A stretch of DNA of 38,590 bases from Nephromyces sp. MM_2019 (Eukaryota > Apicomplexa > Aconoidasida > Nephromycida), in the NCBI GenBank assembly GCA_015657535.1, contig JADHZB010000267.1, positions 2,501 through 41,090 of the forward strand, given 5' to 3'. Shown in pieces: positions 1-9,722 of the stretch. How positions within the stretch are numbered: position 1 is the stretch's first letter; every line of letters begins with the position of its first letter. The notes beneath the pieces are model-generated. The model did not search any database. It was given only the letters and a program-made list of their open reading frames with translations, and had not been told where the DNA came from. A program made the position numbers and the translations under genes.

Positions 1-1
1 T

Positions 2-1293
2 TCAAATTATACACACACAGATGAAAGCTTTGTTTCTAATTCATATTATACTCCTCTACACACAGATATAAATATACAGAAATCTATAGACTCCAATTTA
101 CACACAGATACTTCTACAGAAACATTCAAACCCTTAGATAATACATTTACACACACACACACACTTACAGATAATCTTGATCAAAATATACCTACACATA
201 TACACATAGCTGTAGATACACTTGATCAAAATATATATACACATTCAAACACAGAACAACACACTCATCTACAAATAGAAGAACACACATTGTCTTATCC
301 AAACTCTGTTAATGTACCCCTTGATAATACACACACTAATAAGGAATATGACACACATATACACACAAACCAAACACCTAATATTTCCTATAATACCTCT
401 ACAAATATAGGGTATAATATAGGCACACAGGACACCAACAAATATAATACACACACGAGTACAATGGCCGATAATGTATATAACAATGATATATATATAC
501 ACACAAATACTATGAATGAAATTGATATTACTTCACCCCAATCTACACACACACAAACATCTGAAATTTCATATCACCCAAAACCCTTTGTATTAGTCAC
601 AGACTTACTACGATTTATTAGTAATGATACTTTCAAAAGGTATATAATATGTGTATATATGATATATATGTATGTGTGTATATATGATGTATATATATGT
701 ATGGATATAATATATATATGTTAATTTATATTTATATTATAATGACACCCACCTGTACATATCTAGTCGTACACACACACCTCTATATATATATACCTCT
801 ATATACACACACTTCTATATATATATACCTCTACATACACACACCTCTATATATATATACCTCTACATACACACACCTCTATATATATATACCTCTACAT
901 ACACACACTTCTATATATATATACCTCTATATACACACACCTCTATATATATATACCTCTACATACACACACTTCTATATATATATACCTCTACATACAC
1001 ACACTTCTATATATATATACCTCTACATACACACACCACTATATACACACACCACTATATACACACACCACTATATACACACACCACTATATACACACAC
1101 CTCTACACACACACAATTATTTATTTAGTTGGCATGATTTAACTCCCCATGATTTTATTTTATTTTGGAAAAATATGTACAATTCGGAGGAGTCCCACCC
1201 AGGCAGTTATTGGAGTGATATTACAACATTTGCTATTAAAGGATTTATTAAACCATTTAATAATAAGTCCTTCTTTGATCATATAATTCTTAA

Positions 1294-1328
<35 letters not shown>

Positions 1329-2464
1329 GTGTAGGGATTAAGGGATATGGGGATGTGTAGGTGTATGTAGGTGTGTGTATGTATAAGTGTGTGTATGTGT
1401 AGGTGTGTGTATGTGTAGATGTGTGTATGTGTAGGTGTGTGTATGTGTAGATGTGTGTATGTATAGATGTGTGTATGTGTAGATGTGTGTATGTGTAGAT
1501 GTGTGTATGTATAGATGTGTGTATGTGTAGATGTGTGTATATATAGGTGTGTGTATGTATAGGTGTGTGTATATATAGGTGTGTGTATATATAGGTGTGT
1601 GTATGTGTAGATGTGTGTATGTGTAGATGTGTGTATGTGTGTGTATGTATAGATGTGTGTGTATGTATAGATGTGTGTGTATGTATAGATGTGTGTGTAT
1701 GTATAAGTTTATGTATGTATAAGTGTATGTATGTATAAGTGTATGTATGTATAGATGTGTGTGTATGTATAGATGTGTGTGTATCTGTGTATGTGGGGGG
1801 AAGGTGTATATGTATGTGTGTGTGCATGGATATGTAAATATATATATATACATATAGTTATATATACATTTGTGTGTATTTATGTATTTAATGTCTATGT
1901 ATGAATATGTATAAATATACGTGTATATGTGAATGTATGTATGTACATGTGTGTGTGTTTTATGTGTGAATATATGTAAGTGTGTGTGTATACATGAATG
2001 TGTATGATATTGTGTTTAGATGTATGTTTATATATGTGTGTGTATATATATATATATGATTATGTATAATTAAGTATACCTAAATATCTGTATGAATATG
2101 TGTAAATGTGTATATATGAATAAAAATTTATAAATATGTGTAGATATTTGATGTTGTATCAATTTTTATTTATTTGATTTTGAAATCATCCAAATATATT
2201 TATTTCATTATATTTTGTAAGGATAATAATAGGACATACTTTTCAAGGGATTTATACCTAATTATATACTATTTACACATATTATATAAAAATTTTTATT
2301 ATATATTATATTACACACACATTATATATAATTATAATATTTCATATTACAGTTAATACCCAGAAATATTACTATACCCATAACAAGTTCATTTGCATTT
2401 TGGATACAAAAATGGGACCCTATTAAATGGACATTAAGTGTACCACAACTTGTATGTATTTACA

Positions 2465-2500
<36 letters not shown>

Positions 2501-2696
2501 TACACACATAAAACAAATCTACCTATATACATATATATACATATTTATACATATTTATACATATATATACATATATATACATATTTATACATATATATAC
2601 ATATTTATACATATACATATTTATACATATATATATACATATTTATACATGCAATATCATACATACACCTACACATATGCATACACACACATACAA

Positions 2697-2731
<35 letters not shown>

Positions 2732-5096
2732 CAATTACACACACAAACACATATATATATATATATAGTTGTGTGATTACATATATCAATATATTTTGAA
2801 AAATATTTCAATATACATATTACTATCTTTACATTATCTTTTTTATTACACTGATCCTATTTTACATATACACACACACATAACACACACATACACACAC
2901 AAATACACATATTTACACATTAAATTGACATAAATTAATATATATTTCAGCATTTTCTATTACCCCTTTCACCCTCTGTTGACCCCCTTACATTTATAGC
3001 TGAAAAATTTAACCTCCGTCCCCCGATATTTTAGTAAATTATATATATATTGTAGCCAAATACACACACAAAATTAATTAACACACACAAATTTATTAAC
3101 TACAGCCACACACACACAACACACACATTTACACTTACACACCCAGACAAATCCACTCATCAGCACCTATACACATTCAAACACTTACATACGAACAAAT
3201 ACATATATACATACACACAAGACTCATACATAAACCCTACACACAAATTCATACATACACACACTTAACACTCAACACACATACACTCAACACACATACA
3301 CTCAACACACATACACTCACACACATACACTCACACACATACACACACACTCACACACTCAACACTCACACACACACCCACCGTACACACACATATATAC
3401 ACACAAATATTTATATATGTAAACTTCACAGTATTCCATCCAGTGCAAAGTGTCCAAATTATTGCACACTAACGTCGATGCCTTGGCGTTTATTAAATTA
3501 CGAAAATTTTAAAAATTCGATTAACATTGACCATAGGCTAGCTTGTATAATTATTAGAGGAAGGTATGTGTGTGTATATATTTGTGTGTGTGAGTGTGTG
3601 TGTATATATTTGTGTGTGTGAGTGTGAGTGTATATATTTGTGTGTGTGAGTGTGAGTGTATATTTGTGTGTGTGAGTGTATATTTGTGTGTGTGAGTGTA
3701 TATTTGTGTGTGTGAGTGTGTATATATTTGTGTGTGTGATGTGAGTGTATATATTTGTGTGTGTGAGTGTGTGTGTATATTTGTGTGTAGTAAATGTGCA
3801 TGTAAGTCTATGTGTGTGTAAGATGTTTATAGAATGTGTGAATAGGGTGTATATTTATGGGTGTGTAGTATATGTATATTTTCTTTTATATTTATATCTA
3901 ATATTTTGATTTTTACACAGTGATACAGTGAGAGCACTAACACCAACTGATAATTTCAATATGAGAAAACTCTATGAAACTGTTAGATTATCTGAGTCAA
4001 AATTAAGTGCCGGTAAAGTTAACTTATATATATATATATATATATATATTATTCACATGTATAGATCACACACATCTACAATATAATCCTATCTGTTTTA
4101 TATATTCTAAAATAAATTAACAAATCTGAGTTCAAGTGTATAATTTATTTAATTTCCACACAAAAAACACTTATAAATAATACACATACATGAATTATAC
4201 ACACAAAGTACATACACATCCAAATACACACCAAAACATATACATTAAGACAACTAAAAAAAAGCACCCAGACACACACCCACAGCTCCCACCCACACTT
4301 ACACAATACACACACAAACACACAATACACACACAAACACACAATACACACACAAACACAATACACACACAAACACACAATACACACACAAAAACACAAC
4401 ACACACAAAAACACAATACATACACAAACAAACAAACACAACACATACATACGCAACACACACACAAGCACAACACACACACATACAACACAATACACAC
4501 ACAAGCACAACACACACACATACAACACAATACACACACACGTAACACACGCACAAACACACAATACACACACAAAAACACAATACACACACATACAACA
4601 CACACACAAACACAACACACACACACAAACACAACACATAAACACACAATACACATACAACACACAAACACACAATACACACAAAAACACAATACACACA
4701 CAAACACAATACACACACAAACACAACACACACACACAAACACAACACACAAACACAATACACACACAAACACAACACACACACACGCAACACACACACA
4801 AGCACAACGCACACACACAAACACAACACACACACAAACACAACACACACACAAACACAACACACACACATTACACACACATAACCCACTTTATAGATAT
4901 CAATATTCCCTATCAAAGTAAAGTAAAGTCAATCACAGATGAAGCACTTTACAGTTTTGTTTCGAAATATAAGGCGGCTGAAAAAGGCCTAAAAATACAA
5001 GTAAAATCAAAAAAAATTAATAAATCAACAGAGTCTCTCTCTATGAATATAGATGATGAATCACAACATTCAAAAGTAGGAGATGTCATCCATTAA
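2..5096 (+). CDS. Unrecognised protein, 3' part (7 exons, runs off left edge)
   Basis: Partial gene; its start lies left of the window. Exons that join in frame with GT-AG borders: 2-639, 1129-1294, 2353-2451, 2951-3033, 3432-3563, 3921-4012, 4897-5096, giving 469 codons plus a TAA at 5094-5096. The first exon encodes a low-complexity stretch rich in Thr, His, Asn, Asp and Ile, made largely of ACA/CAC codons, ending in a more normal segment (KPFVLVTDLLRFISNDTFKR). Exons 2-6 encode an ordinary globular-looking region with several Trp and Phe (SWHDLTPHDFILFWKNMY; SSFAFWIQKWDPIKW; MPWRLLNYENF). The last exon is Lys/Ser-rich and ends SKVGDVIH. I recognise no domain and assign no function. Every phase match (2-1, 0-0, 0-0, 2-1, 2-1, 1-2) holds, which is the main reason to trust the model. 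All six introns carry simple repeats. Confidence 0.72.
771..1118. repeat. CA/TA minisatellite in intron 1 of the first gene
   Basis: About 350 bp of roughly 31-bp units of the form CTCTATATATATATAC + CTCTACATACACACAC, decaying on the right to short CACTATATACACACAC units. It fills most of the intron 640-1128. Long ORFs in this tract are repeat artefacts (Tyr/Ile/Thr/His only). Confidence 0.9.
1295..1850. repeat. GT microsatellite and TG-rich minisatellite in intron 2
   Basis: The intron (1295-2352) starts with a run of GT dinucleotides that includes the 5' splice site, followed by about 450 bp of variants of GTGTGTATGTGTAGAT and GTGTGTATGTATAGAT. From about 1850 to 2352 the intron is irregular AT-rich sequence with scattered TGTG. 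Unlike intron 1, the pyrimidine-rich strand here is the minus strand. Confidence 0.9.
2469..2768. repeat. TA, TATACATATT and CA repeats in intron 3
   Basis: A (TA)n run of about 30 bp is followed by about 140 bp of TATACATATATATACATATT units, then CA and TA runs. They occupy much of intron 2452-2950. Confidence 0.9.
3100..3412. repeat. CA-rich repeats in intron 4
   Basis: CA runs and repeated ACTCAACACACATACACTC units fill much of intron 3034-3431. Confidence 0.85.
3564..3800. repeat. TGTGTGAG/TATATATT minisatellite in intron 5
   Basis: Starting at the splice donor, roughly ten units mix TATATATTTGTGTGTG with AGTGTGAGTG inside intron 3564-3920. TG-rich on the plus strand, like intron 2. Confidence 0.88.
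4290..4885. repeat. About 600-bp CA-rich tandem array in intron 6
   Basis: Dense array of short units such as ACACAATACACACACAAAC and AACACAACACACACAC within intron 4013-4896; a (TA)n tract sits near the donor at 4023-4049. It is open in several frames on both strands only because CA repeats lack stop codons, so it is not coding. Confidence 0.92.
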
Positions 5097-5500
5097 TATA
5101 TACACACACTTTGAAATATATATACACACATTCTTGGAAATGTATATACACACATTCTTGGAAATGTATATACACACATTCTTGGAAATATATATACACA
5201 CACACTTTGAAATGTATATACACACATTCTTGGAAATGTATATACACACACACTTTGAAATATATATACACACACACTTTGAAATATATATACACACACA
5301 CTTTGAAATATATATACACACATTCTTGGAAATATATATACACACATTCTTGGAAATATATATACACACATTCTTGGAAATATATATACACACATTCTTG
5401 GAAATATATATACACACACACTTTGAAATATATATACACACACACTTTGAAATATATATACACACATTCTTGACACACACTTTGAAATATATATACACAG
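5097..5500. repeat. Two-unit 24-bp minisatellite directly after a stop codon
   Basis: The array begins right after the TAA of the first gene. It has two 24-bp unit types sharing a TATATACACACA core: A ends CATTCTTGGAAATATA and B ends CACACTTTGAAATATA. Read left to right the order is B A A A B A B B B A A A A B B A(short) B. A further substitution, GTATA for ATATA, marks some left-hand units. It lies in the 3' UTR or just downstream of the gene. Confidence 0.92.
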
Positions 5501-6503
5501 ACACTCTCAGATACTCACATTCGTACACATATATATAGATACTCCATTAAAATACCCAAACACACAATTATACACAAATTTATATATAAACACACACACA
5601 CACATTTTTTATATAGAAATTCGAATCCTAAAATTTAAATTATTAAACTTATTTAATTTCTGTTACATTTTTCAAAAAATTAAAAAAATATATCAACTCT
5701 ATATATTAATAATATTGTTATGAAATTATTTATACACATAATATTTATACATGTATATTAACTCATAAGTATTATATCTATGTATATATCCATATTTATA
5801 AATTGAATGCTTATTATATATATAAATAAAATGTGTGTGATTGTATACATATGTATATACGTTGAATATTTTATATATAATGTGTGTATTGAATATTATA
5901 TATATATATAATGTGTGTGTGTGTATTTTATAAATGCTTAAGGATCTACATAAATAAAAATATACTACTTATATATGAATTGGGGGTAATATCTTCATCC
6001 CTTTAGATAATAAAATTTACATCCAAATAAGTTTAAATTTTATTATTTAGGTTTTGTTGTGTTTTCAATCAAGATATCTCCCAATAATTAATAAATTTAA
6101 AAATAAATTATAATGTGTAATGAAAGTTCAAATTTTATATATATAGTGTTTCATCGCAAAGGTTAAATCTGTTGTTGTATAATATAAATGTATATTTATG
6201 TCTAGATTTTGCTATATATGGTGTATATGTGTGGGTGTGTGTAAATTTTTAAAACTTATTAGATAATGTGTGAGTCTGTGGGTGTATTTGTCTGTATTCT
6301 TGAAACTTATTATATAACATGTGCGCGTGTGTATAAGGTGTGTATAATTTTAAAGCTTACTATGTAGTGTGTTTGTGTTTGTGTATACGGTGTGTTTGCT
6401 TTTAAAAATTATTATCTAATGTGTGTATTTGTATACGGTGTTTATATTTTAAAACTTATTACCTAGTGTATAAGAAGAAGTGTGTAAATTACACATCACA
6501 CAT
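5501..6503. other. Intergenic AT-rich stretch
   Basis: No gene seen. The left part is CA/TA-rich; from about 5820 to 6480 the plus strand turns TG-rich (TGTGTGTATT and GTGTATACGGTGTG motifs). That would fit the 3' flank of a minus-strand gene ending near 6504. Confidence 0.6.
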
Positions 6504-6725
6504 TTAACAGGGTGCAGTTTTCTTCCGCCTAAATCGACCACCATACCCAGTCTTTCTTTTGAGGTAGTCCGTTCCATTCATAGCCTTACGTTTGCGTCGT
6601 GAGATGTAGCGAAATGTGTAAAACTGAAAAATTAGATGTATAAAATAAAGTTTAACAAAGAGGAATTGATCTAAACAATAAATTTAACAGGCCAATATAT
6701 AACACTCGTTTTGATAGTGAAATTC
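6504..6725 (-). CDS. Candidate 3' exons of a small very basic protein
   Basis: Minus strand. An exon at 6504-6623 follows a good acceptor (TTTTTCAG), is open from its first base in phase 0 and ends in TAA. It encodes 39 residues rich in Lys and Arg (ISRRKRKAMNGTDYLKRKTG, then YGGRFRRKKTAPC). An upstream exon at 6689-6725 (NFTIKTSVIYWP) joins in phase. The composition suggests an RNA-binding or small ribosomal-type protein, but I could not match a family and did not find the start. Base composition here is less AT-rich than in the flanks, which favours coding. Confidence 0.33.
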
Positions 6726-7463
6726 CTTGTGTATAATATATATTATAAAGAAAAGGTATTTGGTGATGATTTATTGTGTGTGTTTAGTGGGTACATATAC
6801 ATTGGTTGTGTGTTTATGTATATTAGAATATGTAAATGTATGTTTGTATGTATTCATATATCTGGTTGTGAATGTGTGTGTCTATGTAGTTATGCCATTG
6901 TGAATGATTTTGTGTTTTTATATTCATGTTTATGTGAATGAATTTACATATAATTGTAGTTATTTATATTTATGTGAATATATGTTTCGATATTTATATA
7001 TTTACAGATGTTACATTAAATAAGTTATTGGATGACTGAAGGATTGAATAGGAAGTATTATTCCATTTGAAAAAATTTAACAAAATTGACATTTTTTGTA
7101 ATAATTTCTAATTTATAAGATGTATTGTAATATCCATTTGAATGTAACACTATATCATATGTAGTTTCTCATAATCCATTTGGGTCTATGTATTGTTTAA
7201 ATTAAAAAGATATTAGAAAATTGTTTTCAAGATTTGTTATGAGTTTACATAGTTAAGAAAATGTACATAAGATGTTTTGTTCATGCGTGAATTGAAACGT
7301 ATGTATACATAAATAATTGCAATGCTTGCATGTGTATTATTAAATCAGCGAATCAATAGAGAATAACGAGGCTTACAATCAAAACTTATTCTATAATATG
7401 CGTAAACTAGCTAATTGTTGATGTCTATGTAGCAACCTATGATTGACAAAAGAGGTTGTATAT
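6726..7463. other. AT-rich stretch, no certain gene
   Basis: AT-rich with TG-rich patches on the plus strand (6760-6960). It could hold 5' exons of the basic protein on the minus strand, but none could be fixed. Confidence 0.45.
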
Positions 7464-7607
7464 ATGGGTCAAGTAACAACAAAAGGAGAAAGATATCACT
7501 TTCTGATTGATAATGAGCGAGCAAGTGTTATTAACTACTTAATGATAGCATTACAACCATGTTTAAATATAAGATCAATTTCAATTGAATCTCACTTGGG
7601 CATATAA
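7464..7607 (+). CDS. Candidate 47-residue ORF, unknown
   Basis: ATG at 7464, TAA at 7605-7607. The product starts MGQVTTKGERYHFLIDNERA and has a normal amino-acid mix rather than the Ile/Tyr/Asn bias of random AT-rich ORFs. An in-frame stop lies 24 bases upstream. It could be a short gene or one exon of a spliced gene; no family recognised. Confidence 0.22.
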   Translation: MGQVTTKGERYHFLIDNERASVINYLMIALQPCLNIRSISIESHLGI

Positions 7608-8054
7608 TGTAAATTTAAATAACTAATTTTACTTTGACTGACACATTTTTGTGTGGAAATTTTCACTCTATACTTTATATCCCAAATCTCTACAAATTAA
7701 CAAGATAGCTTATTACTAAGCTCAATGGGAAGCATATAGTTTAAATTGAAAATACCAACAATCAAGCCAAAAACATGCGTATATGCAAAAGCTGTCAATA
7801 AAGTTTTCACTAGTAAAATCAAAAATATCAACACACATTCAATGTATATCAATAATATATTATGAGAGTCTGTTACCCACAGCTGACACACATAAGTAAA
7901 ATATGATTAAAATTTCATACTCATTGCTGACTACACAAAAATTAACCATTAAAATATCAAATATCCACATAGAAACAACAATCCTAACACCTACATATAT
8001 GTGTATAGACACAACAAAAAATACATATTTTACATATTTAACAAACTACCAACA
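7608..8054. other. Upstream region of the uL6 gene
   Basis: No gene that I can support. The last 150 bases before the ATG are A/C-rich on the plus strand. A minus-strand ORF here (7697-7891) begins with GTG and is hydrophobic; it is probably chance. Confidence 0.4.
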
Positions 8055-9445
8055 ATGCAATTTGCCAAAATGCTAAAACCCCTTCCTACACATTTTTATT
8101 TACTGCATAATTTAAAAAGCACTCATCTCAAATTTTCAACATCAACTAAATATGGAGCAAGTATATTTGGAGGCAATAAACAAGTGAATTCAAATGTACG
8201 TAAAATTGAACTGCCAGAAAAAATCACTAATAATTCATTAACTTCTACATTTTTTGGTAATCAACTTGAAATAAGAAACATGCCCGGAGTTGTACATGCA
8301 CTGGGAAGCTCATACTTTTGTAGGTAATAAATTGTACGGGTAGAACAGGGACCATTGCTCTAATATTCATGTGTAGGCATGCCTGTTCATACTGTGTACT
8401 TACATTAACTATCTATATTTATGTAAGATATCTCTGTTTGTATAGGCTTTGTGTGTACTTATACAATCTGCCTCCTCGCTTATATAAATTATCTACATGT
8501 CTCTCTACTCTGTTGCAAGTATTGTGTATGACTATCTACCTTTAGTCTATTTATTTGCTGTATATATATGTTTCGTTTTTTAAATATATGTTGTGAAGAT
8601 ATATTTTATTATATTTCCACATACTTTCCATATAGTTTAACACTCTTTCGCTTCATAATTTACAAAAAGAACACAGACTGAATATACTTTTATAAATCTA
8701 ATTTTACGCATTTGAGTAATAATATCAATACATATTACACAAAAAAATCTATGACCATTTTAGCTTATCTTCATCCACAATTTCACTTCAATAATAATCT
8801 ACAGAGACTCACTAAAGACTCCTATAACATTTAGAAGAATGATTATTGAGGATGAAAATAACAATATCACAAAAGATGTCTGTTTATTAGCCTCACCTGA
8901 TATAAGAAACATATACACTCGTACATTGGAAAATGAACTATTTTCACACACACGTGGTTTTAGTACACAAATTATTTTCAATGGTAGAGGTGTACGGGCA
9001 TATTATGAACCTAGCTGGCCTAATTTGTTTATTCGTTTGGGGGTTGGCTCCAAACCCATTGATACTTCACGCATCTTGATGAAATACTCAAAGACAATCA
9101 AAATTGATATCGATAAAAGTGGTTAGATATATATATATATGGATACACATATTGCATGCATAGAGTTTATGTATTTAAATCGTATATATAATATAGGGTC
9201 ACAATGCTTTTGGCATAATTTTTTAAGTCTTATGTACGAATATATTAAATAAATTTGTTTTTATTTATTATTACTCTTATTTAGGGACATTAATGAATAT
9301 TCATGGATTTGATAAGAGCTTAGTTGGGACGGTAACATTTCGTTTTCTACAAATAGTTAAAGCCAACCCATTTACTATGAAAGGAGGCCACTTGGCATAT
9401 CACCCAATAAAATCAAAATCAATAAAAAAGAAATCAAAAAAATAA
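8055..9445 (+). CDS. Organellar (probably mitochondrial) ribosomal protein uL6
   Basis: Three exons, 8055-8323, 8805-9121 and 9285-9445, join in phase (2-1, 1-2) to give 248 residues. uL6 sits in the large ribosomal subunit near the factor-binding region. The C-terminal half matches bacterial-type L6: the stretch around HTRGFSTQIIFNGRGVRAYY corresponds to the GF..kL.. vGvGYRA segment, LFIRLGVGSKP to the L.LGySHP strand, and NIHGFDKSLVG to the family signature G.DK..VGq.A. The last Gly-rich stretch reads KGGH where bacteria have KGKG, followed by a Lys/Ser tail. The N-terminal residues (MQFAKMLKPLPTHF, then LKFSTSTKYG) are basic and hydroxylated with no signal peptide, which suits a mitochondrial presequence. 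The upstream extension of the open frame begins with GTG, so ATG 8055 was chosen. It converges on the SNARE gene. Confidence 0.85.
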
Positions 9446-9722
9446 AATTGATAATTAATCATCATCCACTAAAATTTTTATATATTAATCCCTATCTTGT
9501 GAAATTTATTTAAATATATTTGTATATGTATATAACCATTAGAGTTAAAAAATATATAGATTATACTCATTGGTTATAAGGGGGGAATAAATTTATTAGA
9601 TTTATAATTGAAATTATTGTACCGATTTAATACCATGAATTTGAATTACATAAAATCCTAAATTTATAATTTACAGAAACATAGATATCACTATTGTAGT
9701 GCCTATTTTGCTATCTCACGAT
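9446..9722. other. Short gap between two convergent genes
   Basis: 277 bases between the uL6 stop and the SNARE stop, AT-rich; it must hold both 3' UTR ends. No gene seen. Confidence 0.6.

Noticed and set aside
697..1853. Long ORFs on both strands made of Tyr, Ile, Thr, His
   Set aside because: They lie in intronic CA/TA/TG tandem repeats, which lack stop codons by chance of unit sequence; several frames are open at once.
4145..4921. ORFs over 200 residues (Cys/Val on minus, Thr/His on plus)
   Set aside because: Same cause: a 600-bp CA array inside an intron whose flanking exons join in phase without it.
5070..5538. Five overlapping ORFs of 120-152 residues and a CRISPR-like look
   Set aside because: The 24-bp tandem minisatellite is open in many frames because 24 is a multiple of three. 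There are no unique spacers, so it is not a CRISPR array.
5611..5635. TTCGAATCC motif like a tRNA B box
   Set aside because: No pairing T arm, acceptor stem or anticodon arm could be drawn around it.
7697..7891. Hydrophobic 64-residue minus-strand ORF
   Set aside because: Begins with GTG, no start or splice support, and Leu/Ile/Phe-rich frames are common by chance in AT-rich DNA.
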